Shown: positions 56,979 through 64,000 of the stretch, piece after piece
Layout: each line of letters opens with the position of its first letter
How positions within the stretch are numbered: position 1 is the first letter of the stretch
From: Duganella qianjiadongensis
Lineage (GTDB): Bacteria; Pseudomonadota; Gammaproteobacteria; Burkholderiales; Burkholderiaceae_D
Assembly: GCF_009857915.1 (NCBI RefSeq)
Contig: NZ_WWCM01000009.1
Location: 62,001 to 126,000 of the forward strand
Direction: 5' to 3'
Length of the DNA stretch: 64,000 nt
Notes under the pieces: model-generated
Database searches by the model: none
Told to the model about the DNA's origin: nothing
Seen by the model: the letters and a program-made list of their open reading frames with translations, nothing else
Position numbers and translations under genes: made by a program

Positions 56979-58682
56979 CTATTCAGGAACCGGCTTAACA
57001 ACTTTTAAATTTCGGCTATGCACTTGAGCATGGCATGTTGGGTGTAATAATACGCGATTTCCAAGAGCATTGGACCCACCGTTGACTCTGTAGTCTAGGT
57101 GGTGGTCGTGCCATCCAGTGTCCATGTCCATCGCGTTACCACAAACCGCGCACAAGCCTTTCTGGTCTACGTACAGTCGAATCCACTCCTTCCGATAACT
57201 CATGCTTTCCAGCATGCGTTCCTGTCGAAGTGTCTCACCGTACATTTCCCATTGAGGGTCATAGGGGTGATACGTTCCTTTGATTTTCTTGTGGCGGACG
57301 ATGGGAGTACTCTGTAGTGAGTACAGATCCAGTCTTCCTTTAGTGCCTTCCTGTGTGTCGATGTCCGCAGCAAATACCTGACTCCGCCCGTCGATTGGAC
57401 GCCAGTACTTCCGGCTGATCCATGCGTCGTTCTTCTTCGGGTGTCTGCGTTTGGCCCATCGCCGTAAGCGCCAAAATAGCAGCGCTTCCATACGTGAGAA
57501 TGCCTCTTTAGCTACGACGGGGCTGTGATACTGCGCCCAGCCTCGAAGCATCGGATTGAGTAACTGAATTAACTGTTCCTGTTTGATTCCGATGTTTTCG
57601 CTGATTGTCTTTCTGAGCTTTTCATAAAATGCCTGAGCATTCTTCTTATTAGGCTTGATTAGAAGTTTCCCTGAATATTTGCGGAAATTCCAACCCAAGA
57701 AGTCGAATCCCTCGTTGATATGTACGATACGCGTTTTTGCTTCGGATAATCGCAATCCTCTGGTTGCAAGGAATTGGATGATCCATGGTTTGATGACTTC
57801 TTCCAGTAACTCTCGCGAGCTACCGGTGATGATGAAGTCATCCGCGTAACGGACTACACCAACTTTGAGTTTCGAGGCTTTTGTCTTTCCGTATAACGTA
57901 CCGAGATACGTTATTAGTTCTGACTCCAGCCCATTCAGCGTCCAGTTAGCTAAAGCAGGGCTGATAATGCCGCCCTGTGGTGTTCCCGCAGTAGTTGCTG
58001 TCAGTTGATCCCGGTCGACTACCCCGGATTTCAGCCACTTCCGGAGGATGGTCTTGTCCATTTGGACTTGATCTAACATCCAGTCGTGGTTGATGTTGTC
58101 AAAGAAGCCTTCGATATCCGCATCCAAAACCCATTCAGCCGAAACTTTCCGGCATGTTTGAAGAAATATTTGCGACATAGCGTCGGCGGTCGAGCGGTTC
58201 TTCCTAAATCCATAAGAATTCGGGTCGCTGACCGTTTCTAAGATCGGATCAAGAGCAAGCAGGTGTAGCGCTTGCATAGCTCTATCAAGCATGGTCGGTA
58301 TGCCCAAGGGGCGTAACTTTCCATTCGACTTAGGGATATAGACCCGCCGTAAAGGGAGCGGGCGATATCCTCGTTTCTTTAACTGACCAATGGCAGAAAT
58401 TTTCTGTGTAGGTGTGTCCCATAGTCTCTGGTCCACCCCGGCAGTGCGTTTGCCTTGATTTTCAGTCACTCGTTTTACTGCCAGTGCTTTGGCGCTATAC
58501 GAGCGGGTTAGCCATCGTTGTAAGGATTTAACCTTACGCCAATTGCCTTCCTGCGTGGCCTTCGTTATGCGGTGCTGCGTTACTCTCACGTTCTTATGAA
58601 CTAGCCGCCAGTTAATGTCGGCCCATTCTTTGGGAGCGTGCGAGGCCGCAGAACCGGTGAATTGCGTATCGGTTACTCTCAT
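56979..58682 (-). CDS. ltrA: Group II intron reverse transcriptase/maturase with HNH endonuclease
   Basis: A 567-residue intron-encoded protein. The reverse-transcriptase active site is VRYADDFIITG; earlier RT blocks include RRVYIPKSNGKLRPLGIPTM and the AGTPQGGIISPALAN. The maturase X domain is about residues 380-470, and a C-terminal HNH nuclease shows CAVCG, then WHDHHLDYRVNGGSNALGN and LLHPTCHAQVHS. All catalytic motifs look intact, so the intron may still move. GAGG lies before the ATG. Confidence 0.93.
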   Translation of the reverse strand: MRVTDTQFTGSAASHAPKEWADINWRLVHKNVRVTQHRITKATQEGNWRKVKSLQRWLTRSYSAKALAVKRVTENQGKRTAGVDQRLWDTPTQKISAIGQLKKRGYRPLPLRRVYIPKSNGKLRPLGIPTMLDRAMQALHLLALDPILETVSDPNSYGFRKNRSTADAMSQIFLQTCRKVSAEWVLDADIEGFFDNINHDWMLDQVQMDKTILRKWLKSGVVDRDQLTATTAGTPQGGIISPALANWTLNGLESELITYLGTLYGKTKASKLKVGVVRYADDFIITGSSRELLEEVIKPWIIQFLATRGLRLSEAKTRIVHINEGFDFLGWNFRKYSGKLLIKPNKKNAQAFYEKLRKTISENIGIKQEQLIQLLNPMLRGWAQYHSPVVAKEAFSRMEALLFWRLRRWAKRRHPKKNDAWISRKYWRPIDGRSQVFAADIDTQEGTKGRLDLYSLQSTPIVRHKKIKGTYHPYDPQWEMYGETLRQERMLESMSYRKEWIRLYVDQKGLCAVCGNAMDMDTGWHDHHLDYRVNGGSNALGNRVLLHPTCHAQVHSRNLKVVKPVPE

Positions 58683-59276
58683 GCTGTACCTCGGGTGTTA
58701 ATCCCTTGGGACGTAGCTCCCCGAAGGGCGCGTAAGTCCCTTTGGGATGAGTTGAGTTTATGCAGTCGTTAACGACTATTACACCAGATGGAAGTCTGCA
58801 CCCTTTCAGGTTAGGACAAATCTCGAATCCCTATCCGGATCATTACAATTCGGCGTTCGCTTTTTCCATCCTCCCATACCCGCTTTCTCAATAGGTTCCC
58901 TTGCGAGTTCCCTGCCTTTTGATTCGATGTACTGAAATTTGAGGCGAGAAATCGGGCTTACCGTGTTCCCATCAATATCGAGGCGCCTTGAGAGGGCGCC
59001 ACTGGCTGTTTAGGGTCCATCTTTCCCCCGGTGGTGTTATGACGACGTGTCCCTAGAATCCACAGAGACAACCGACCACGTACCGTTTTGGTTTAGGCCT
59101 GGCAGCAGTTTTGGCCTAGTTATAGTTACGAGGGTTCAAACGATGGTTCACATGACATTACCCTTGCAGCACTCACCTAGCCCCTCCACCGCATTACTGC
59201 TAGCAGTTTCTATACCGATCACTCGCGTGACGGTATACCGGATTTCCGGGGGTACATTGTTCTCAGAGCTTCACAC

Positions 59277-59738
59277 CCCATTGTTACCAATGACGCATGT
59301 CTAAGTAGGTGACGGACGGTCGCGCGTCCGGTCGTAGCACTGACGTCTCCACGAGAGCGTTAGGTACGACAAGGTATTGATGAGCTTTTCGCGAATGTTA
59401 TTGATACGGGCGATAGGCTGCCCGTTGGTTTGCACACTGGCCGGAGAGGCAGTGCTAATGCAGTGGAGTTCGGTAGGAGATACCGAAAAAATATTTGCAA
59501 CCACTGTTGCTAACCAACAACGTGGACACAGTTTTTAATAATGCTTTCGCAATGTTTTCGATTGGATGGGCGAAATCAGATTTCACGCCATTTCAATCTA
59601 GACAACGACTGCAAATGTGACACTTTGTATCAGTGATAAAAAATAGCTCTTAAAATTCAAAGAGTTATTAAATACCTCGGTATGAACATCATTGCCATAG
59701 CTTGGCTGCATTCGCGACTCACGTCGCACAGATTCCCC
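59277..59738. other. Lower-GC gap right of the intron, no recognised gene
   Basis: This stretch has no recognised gene. On the minus strand a frame is open from about 59524 to the TAG near 59298, encoding CWLATVVANIFSVSPTELHC at its start; it has no family I recognise and may be a decayed mobile-element gene. A weak hairpin GGACGGTCGCGCGTCC lies near 59315. Bases 59640-59670 carry an AT-rich repeat ATAGCTCTT/AAGAGTTAT. It should include the original amgK promoter. Confidence 0.4.
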
Positions 59739-59744
59739 TATAAT
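59739..59744 (+). promoter_or_regulatory. Possible -10 box of the lptD operon
   Basis: TATAAT lies 53 bp before the lptD start codon. The -35 region is weak and no sigma-E-like GGAACTT was seen. Confidence 0.4.
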
Positions 59745-59796
59745 AAGGGATTCAGATTAAAAAATCGCCTGTCATGGTGGTACGCCCTTATTTTTC

Positions 59797-62070
59797 ATGA
59801 GTTGCCTGCGCTGGCTTTTGCCCCCCTCTACCTCGCCCCGCTGGGCCTATGCCCTGACTGCTATCGTGACGGTTTCGTCCGTGCCCGGCTACGCCCAGAG
59901 CCTGCCCGGCAAGACCCGCGCGCCTCGGGTGGAGAACAAGGCTGCCGTCACCGTGATCCAGGCGGAAGACATTACCGGCCGCCCCGAGCGCGAAATCACC
60001 CTGAACCGCGATGCGGAACTGGTCAAGGACCAGACCCGCGTCAAGGCCGATACGGCCTGCTACAAGCAGGTGGAAGATGAAGTGCAGGCGGAAGGCAATG
60101 TGCGCATCTGGCGCTTTGGCGACTACTTTACGGGCGATGCGCTGCAACTGAATATGGATACGGGGCAGGGCTATATGCTCAACCCGACCTACCGGCTGGA
60201 AGCCAACCATGCGCAGGGCAAGGCCGAGCGCATCAACTTCCTCAATGAAGACGAAGCGCTGGTGCTGAACGGCACCTACAGCACCTGCCAGAGCGCCAAT
60301 CCGGACTGGTATCTGCGCTCGAACACGCTGAACCTCGATTCGGGGCGCGATGTGGGCACGGCCGGCAAAACCATCATCTACTTCAAGGACGTGCCGATAC
60401 TGGGTACGCCGGCGCTGTCGTTCTCGCTGTCGGGCGCGCGCCGCTCGGGCTGGCTGTCGCCCATGCCGGGCTTCGGCTCGAAAGGCGCGGCCGAACTGAC
60501 CGTGCCCTACTACTTGAATATCGCACCTAACCGCGATCTGACGCTGTACCCGAAAATCATTCCGCGCCGCGGCTTCCAGTTAGGCGCCAATGGCCGCTAT
60601 CTGGGCGAAACGGATGGCGGGCTGTATCAGGGCGAAACCTATCTGGAATTCCTGCCGCACGATAAGCAGTACATTCCGGCCACGCCGGGCGGCTCCAGCG
60701 ACCGCTGGAGCGTGCGTTCGCACCATACGCAGGAACTGAGCAGCGACTGGTCCTACGGCTGGCAGGTGCGCGCTGCGTCGGATAACAACTATCCCAATGA
60801 TTTCTCCAAGACGGTGTCGAGCTCCACGGAACGCCAGCTGCTGCGCGAACTGCGTACCGACTACCATGGCGATTTCTGGACCCTGACGGCGCGGGTGCAG
60901 AAGTATCAGGTGCTGCAGGACCCGGAATCGGTGGTCGACCCCAGCCTGTTCGTGTCGCGTCCTTACGACCGCCTGCCGGCGATTAACTTCCACGCCGCCC
61001 AGTACGATGTGGCCGGTGGCTTCGACTGGGCCATGGATAGCGAACTGACGCGTTTCTATCACCCCACCCTGCTGCGCGGCACCCGCATGGTGGCGATCCC
61101 GCAGCTCAGCTATCCGATTATCGGCGCCAGCTATTTCATCACGCCCAAGGCCAGCGTCAATCTGGCCCGCTACGATCTCGATGCGAACGATGCCACCGGC
61201 AGCAAGGCCGAGCAGTTATCGCGTTCGGTGCCGACTCTGTCGGTCGACGCCGGGCTGGTGTTCGAACGGCCGCTGCAGCTGGGCGGCAAGGAAGTGACGC
61301 AGACACTGGAACCGCGCCTGTTCTATGTGAACACGCCGTACCGCGATCAGAGCCGTTTCCCCACCTTCGATACGGATGCCGCCACCTTCAACTTCAGCCA
61401 GATTTTCAGCGAAAACCGTTTCGTCGGTTCCGACCGTATCGGCGATGCCAACCAGCTGACGGCAGCGCTGGTGTCGCGCTTCCTCAACGAAGCGGGCGCG
61501 GAAGCCTTGCGCCTCGCCTTCGGCCAGCGTTTCTATTTCCGCGATCAGCGTGTGCAGCTCAATTCCTCCACCCCGGTGGTTGATGCGCGTTCCGACATGC
61601 TGCTTGCCGCCACCGGCCGCATCGCCGAAACCTGGGGCTTCGACAGCGCCGTGCAGTACAGCCCGAGCCAGAGCCGGGTGGTATCGGAAAGCTATACCGT
61701 GCAATGGCTGCCGGGCCAGAAGAAGGTGCTGAATCTGGGTTACCGCTATCTGCGTAACAGTTTTAAAAATATCGATGTGTCGAGCCAGTGGCCGATTTTC
61801 CAGCGCTGGTATGGGGTGGGCCGCGTCAGCTACTCCATGCAGGATAAAAAAGTGCTGGAAAGTCTGATCGGTCTCGAGTACAACAGCGATTGCTGGGTGT
61901 TCCGTATGGGGGCCCAGCGCTTCGTGACGACGTCCACCAAGGCGTCCACGCCGATCTTCTTCCAGCTGGAGCTGAACGGCCTGTCGCACCTTGGCGTGGG
62001 TAGTCCGCTCGAAGCGATGAAAAATAGTATTCCCGGTTACCAGCGTTTGAATGAAGGCTATGGCCGCTAA
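59797..62070 (+). CDS. lptD: LPS-assembly protein LptD
   Basis: The outer-membrane translocon that inserts lipopolysaccharide, 757 residues. A signal peptide ends near YAQS; the OstA/LptA-like domain spans about 45-190 (ITLNRDAELVKDQTRVKADT) and the barrel follows (LSFSLSGARRSGWLSPMPGFG). Mature Cys are 88, 164 and 699; where E. coli has a CC pair near the C-terminus, here it is SDC. Operon with surA and pdxA is standard. Confidence 0.94.
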   Translation: MSCLRWLLPPSTSPRWAYALTAIVTVSSVPGYAQSLPGKTRAPRVENKAAVTVIQAEDITGRPEREITLNRDAELVKDQTRVKADTACYKQVEDEVQAEGNVRIWRFGDYFTGDALQLNMDTGQGYMLNPTYRLEANHAQGKAERINFLNEDEALVLNGTYSTCQSANPDWYLRSNTLNLDSGRDVGTAGKTIIYFKDVPILGTPALSFSLSGARRSGWLSPMPGFGSKGAAELTVPYYLNIAPNRDLTLYPKIIPRRGFQLGANGRYLGETDGGLYQGETYLEFLPHDKQYIPATPGGSSDRWSVRSHHTQELSSDWSYGWQVRAASDNNYPNDFSKTVSSSTERQLLRELRTDYHGDFWTLTARVQKYQVLQDPESVVDPSLFVSRPYDRLPAINFHAAQYDVAGGFDWAMDSELTRFYHPTLLRGTRMVAIPQLSYPIIGASYFITPKASVNLARYDLDANDATGSKAEQLSRSVPTLSVDAGLVFERPLQLGGKEVTQTLEPRLFYVNTPYRDQSRFPTFDTDAATFNFSQIFSENRFVGSDRIGDANQLTAALVSRFLNEAGAEALRLAFGQRFYFRDQRVQLNSSTPVVDARSDMLLAATGRIAETWGFDSAVQYSPSQSRVVSESYTVQWLPGQKKVLNLGYRYLRNSFKNIDVSSQWPIFQRWYGVGRVSYSMQDKKVLESLIGLEYNSDCWVFRMGAQRFVTTSTKASTPIFFQLELNGLSHLGVGSPLEAMKNSIPGYQRLNEGYGR

Positions 62071-62157
62071 GGACTGATGCCTGCCCCCGGCGCCTGTCAT
62101 CCCCTGTGGACGGCCGGCGCTGTTTGATTGATCACTACTGACTGTTGAGCTTCTACC

Positions 62158-63627
62158 ATGCGTAATGCCCGTCCCATCCCGATGAAAGTTCTGGCGCTGC
62201 TGTTGTGCAGCAGCGCGCTGGCCGGTTGCAGCCTGTTCGGCAAAAAGCCGGCTGCCGCACCTGCTGCACCAGTCGCCGCTCCGGCTGCCACGGCTGCCTC
62301 TGCGGCCGCGCCGGTAGCTGCCAAGCCGGCCGTCAAGAGCGATGGCAAAGGTTTCCTGCCGCCCGGCGAATCGGGCAATGTGGCCATCGATTCCATCGTG
62401 GTGGTGGTCAATGACGATGTGATCACCCAGCGCGAACTGAATAACCGCATCAAGACCGTGACTGGCCGCATGAAGGCGCAGAACGTGGCCCTGCCTGATG
62501 CCGCCGACCTGCGTCGCCAGCTGCTCGAACGCATGATCGTGGAACGCGCCCAGCTGCAGATGGCCAAAGAGATGGGCGTGCGGGTGGACGACCTGCAGCT
62601 CGACCGCGCCATTGCCCGTATCGCCGAAGCGCAGAAAATGAATGTGCAGGATCTGCGCAACCAGATGGAAAAGGATGGCATGCCCTACGCCGCCTTCCGC
62701 GAAGAGATCCGCGAAGAGATCACCATGCAGCGTCTGCGCGAGCATGAAGTCGATGCCAAGATCCAGATTTCCGACGCCGAAGTGGATAGCTTCCTGGCGG
62801 CCGAAAAAGCTGCGGCAGCCGAGCAGTTCGAGCTGAATATTTCGCAGATCATGATCCGGATTCCGGACAATGCCACCGCCGAAGTGATCGCCCAGCGCCG
62901 TGCCCGCGCCGAGGAAGTGATGCGCCAGCTGCGCACCGGCGCCGATTTCGCCAAGATGGCCGGTACCTATTCCGATTCCAGCGATGCGCTGCAAGGCGGC
63001 GTGGTGGGCTGGCGTCAGCCCGAGCGTCTGCCGCCCGTGTTCGCGGAAGCGCTGGGCAAGCTCAAGCCGGGTCAGGTAACGCCTATCATCAAGAGCGTGG
63101 GCGCGTTCCACATTCTGAAGGTGTCCGAGCGGCGCAGTCTGGCCGAAGCACAGGCCGTGGCTGCCGTGCAGCAGACCCATGCCCGCCACATTCTGCTCAA
63201 GGTCACGCCGACCATGAGCGCCGCCGATGCCAAGCGCAAGCTGCTGGAACTGAAGGAGCGGCTGGATAACAAGGCGGCTAAATTCGAAGATCTGGCCCGT
63301 CTGGTGTCGAACGACGGTTCGGCGGCCAAGGGCGGCGATCTGGGCTGGCTGTATCCGGGCGATACCATGCCGGAGTTCGAAGCGGCCATGAACAACCTGA
63401 AGATCGGCGAAGTCAGCGAGCCGGTGGAATCGAGCTTCGGTATCCACCTGATCGAAGTACTGGAACGTAAGAGCGACGACGTCTCCAAGGAGCGCGAGCG
63501 CAATAACGCCCGTCAGGCCATCCGCGAACGCAAGATGGAAGAAGCGGCGGAAAGCTGGCAGCGCGAAGTGCGCGACCGTGCCTACGTCGAGTTCCGCACC
63601 GAAGACGGCAGCAACCCGGCCAAATAA
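62158..63627 (+). CDS. surA: SurA chaperone/peptidyl-prolyl isomerase with a lipobox
   Basis: A 489-residue periplasmic chaperone for outer-membrane proteins. After the leader comes an Ala/Pro-rich linker (PAAAPAAPVAAPAATAASAA), the SurA N-terminal domain (SIVVVVNDDVITQRELNNRI), and two parvulin domains (about 250-355 and 360-460, each with a GGDLGW- or GGVVGW-type motif). The signal region ends LAGC (21-24), a lipobox, so it may be a lipoprotein, unlike soluble E. coli SurA. A second ATG at residue 9 would keep the lipobox. Confidence 0.93.
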   Translation: MRNARPIPMKVLALLLCSSALAGCSLFGKKPAAAPAAPVAAPAATAASAAAPVAAKPAVKSDGKGFLPPGESGNVAIDSIVVVVNDDVITQRELNNRIKTVTGRMKAQNVALPDAADLRRQLLERMIVERAQLQMAKEMGVRVDDLQLDRAIARIAEAQKMNVQDLRNQMEKDGMPYAAFREEIREEITMQRLREHEVDAKIQISDAEVDSFLAAEKAAAAEQFELNISQIMIRIPDNATAEVIAQRRARAEEVMRQLRTGADFAKMAGTYSDSSDALQGGVVGWRQPERLPPVFAEALGKLKPGQVTPIIKSVGAFHILKVSERRSLAEAQAVAAVQQTHARHILLKVTPTMSAADAKRKLLELKERLDNKAAKFEDLARLVSNDGSAAKGGDLGWLYPGDTMPEFEAAMNNLKIGEVSEPVESSFGIHLIEVLERKSDDVSKERERNNARQAIRERKMEEAAESWQREVRDRAYVEFRTEDGSNPAK

Positions 63628-63690
63628 GGACGGCTGGCCGCCCGCTGCGGACGGCCATCGAATAATCGCATCAGCAGGAAAGGGTCGCCC

Positions 63691-64000
63691 GTGGGCGCTA
63701 GCAATCAATCTGCGGGACGCCGGCCCGTGCTGGCCCTGACGGTCGGCGAACCGGCCGGCATCGGTCCGGAAATCGCCCTCCGCGCTGCGTGGCAGCGGCG
63801 TCACGAGGCTAACTGCGTGCTGCTGGGCGACGCTGCCTATCTGGCCATGCTGGCCCACGATATCGAACCGGCCATCCGGGTGTCGGCGCTGTCCTCGCAG
63901 GCGGTGCGCAATGCGGGCCTGCCCTATTTCGGGCCGGACCGGCTGATCGCCATCGACGTGCCGCTGGCTGCCCATGTGGTGGCTGGGCAGCTCGATCATC
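63691..64000 (+). CDS. pdxA: 4-hydroxythreonine-4-phosphate dehydrogenase, N-terminal part
   Basis: The gene runs off the window. A GTG at 63691, with AAAGGG upstream, opens a frame reading [20 protein letters not shown], the PdxA N-terminal signature (usually GDPAGIGPE, here GEPAGIGPE). PdxA oxidises 4-phosphohydroxy-L-threonine in pyridoxal phosphate synthesis. The visible 103 codons continue into [17 protein letters not shown]. It follows surA by 63 bp. Confidence 0.9.
   Translation, partial: MGASNQSAGRRPVLALTVGEPAGIGPEIALRAAWQRRHEANCVLLGDAAYLAMLAHDIEPAIRVSALSSQAVRNAGLPYFGPDRLIAIDVPLAAHVVAGQLDH

Larger units (their letters stand above)
56891..59276 (-). mobile_element. Group II intron (CL-type) with HNH maturase
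   Basis: The minus strand carries a probable 5' end GTGTGAAGC at 59276-59268, about 590 bases of domain I-IV RNA including GGGAACACGGTAAGCCC, the maturase ORF, a 34-nt domain V, and domain VI ending CTCTCCTAC at 56891. The 3' end (AC) and domain V are firm; the 5' end matches GUGYG but is less certain. GC content is lower than that of the neighbours. It lies in the amgK-lptD gap, a transfer site between essential genes. Confidence 0.85.

Noticed and set aside
58683-59276. Protein-coding frames in the 5' part of the intron, including a short plus-strand frame 59047-59304
   Set aside because: The sequence reads as structured group II intron RNA (domain I), and the frames have no domain or ribosome binding site.
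61216-63999. A 927-codon open frame on the minus strand opposite lptD, surA and pdxA
   Set aside because: It mirrors three well-supported genes on the other strand, has a His-, Gly- and Gln-rich random-looking product and no family features. High GC makes long antisense frames common.

Overview
The window is a GC-rich bacterial chromosome segment. Gene order and protein types point to a betaproteobacterium of the Burkholderiales, most likely the Oxalobacteraceae (Massilia/Duganella/Janthinobacterium type). That placement is inferred from the lptD-surA-pdxA block beside amgK-murU and pepP-ubiH, the bfr-tonB-bfd-feoABC iron block and the split PntA transhydrogenase; no ribosomal RNA is present to confirm it. 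Coding is dense with short gaps. No tRNA, rRNA or CRISPR array was seen.

Layout. 1-9.4 kb: the end of an APC amino-acid permease, three very small genes around a perfect 22-bp hairpin, a membrane diguanylate cyclase, an EamA exporter, an FUSC-type membrane protein, an M14 metallopeptidase, a metallo-beta-lactamase-like protein without metal ligands, and an FMN reductase. 9.5-15.1 kb: an S46 dipeptidyl-peptidase, a cytochrome b561 plus two YceI genes, and purB. 15.2-37.3 kb: a large sugar locus. 37.3-41.6 kb: iron storage and ferrous iron uptake. 41.6-51 kb: a glutamate-synthase-like protein, a GST, a flap-endonuclease-like protein, a receiver domain without its phosphoacceptor, mnmA, nudJ, pntAA-pntAB-pntB and a RibD-C protein. 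51-64 kb: a small unknown gene framed by a long inverted repeat; the leftward operon amgK-murU-pepP-ubiH-GNAT; a group II intron; then lptD, surA and the start of pdxA.

The sugar locus is the most coherent system. It holds amylosucrase, fructokinase, an SLC45/GPH sucrose permease, a TonB-dependent receptor, a GH36 alpha-galactosidase, galT-galK-galE, an ABC sugar importer, two LacI regulators and a flavin-dependent halogenase. Together these could take up raffinose-family sugars, cut off galactose for the Leloir pathway, and split the remaining sucrose with amylosucrase and fructokinase. Four promoters carry the same 14-bp LacI-type operator (TGCAAWCGWTTGCA or a close variant) over the -35 box, with 17-18 bp to a -10 box. 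This ties separate transcription units into one regulon.

Other points of interest: a CL-type group II intron with an HNH maturase lies 36 bp upstream of amgK in the same direction; a 69-bp inverted repeat built from four copies of a 15-mer covers the start of an unknown gene; SurA has a lipobox; and a CheY-like protein has Ser in place of the phosphorylated Asp.
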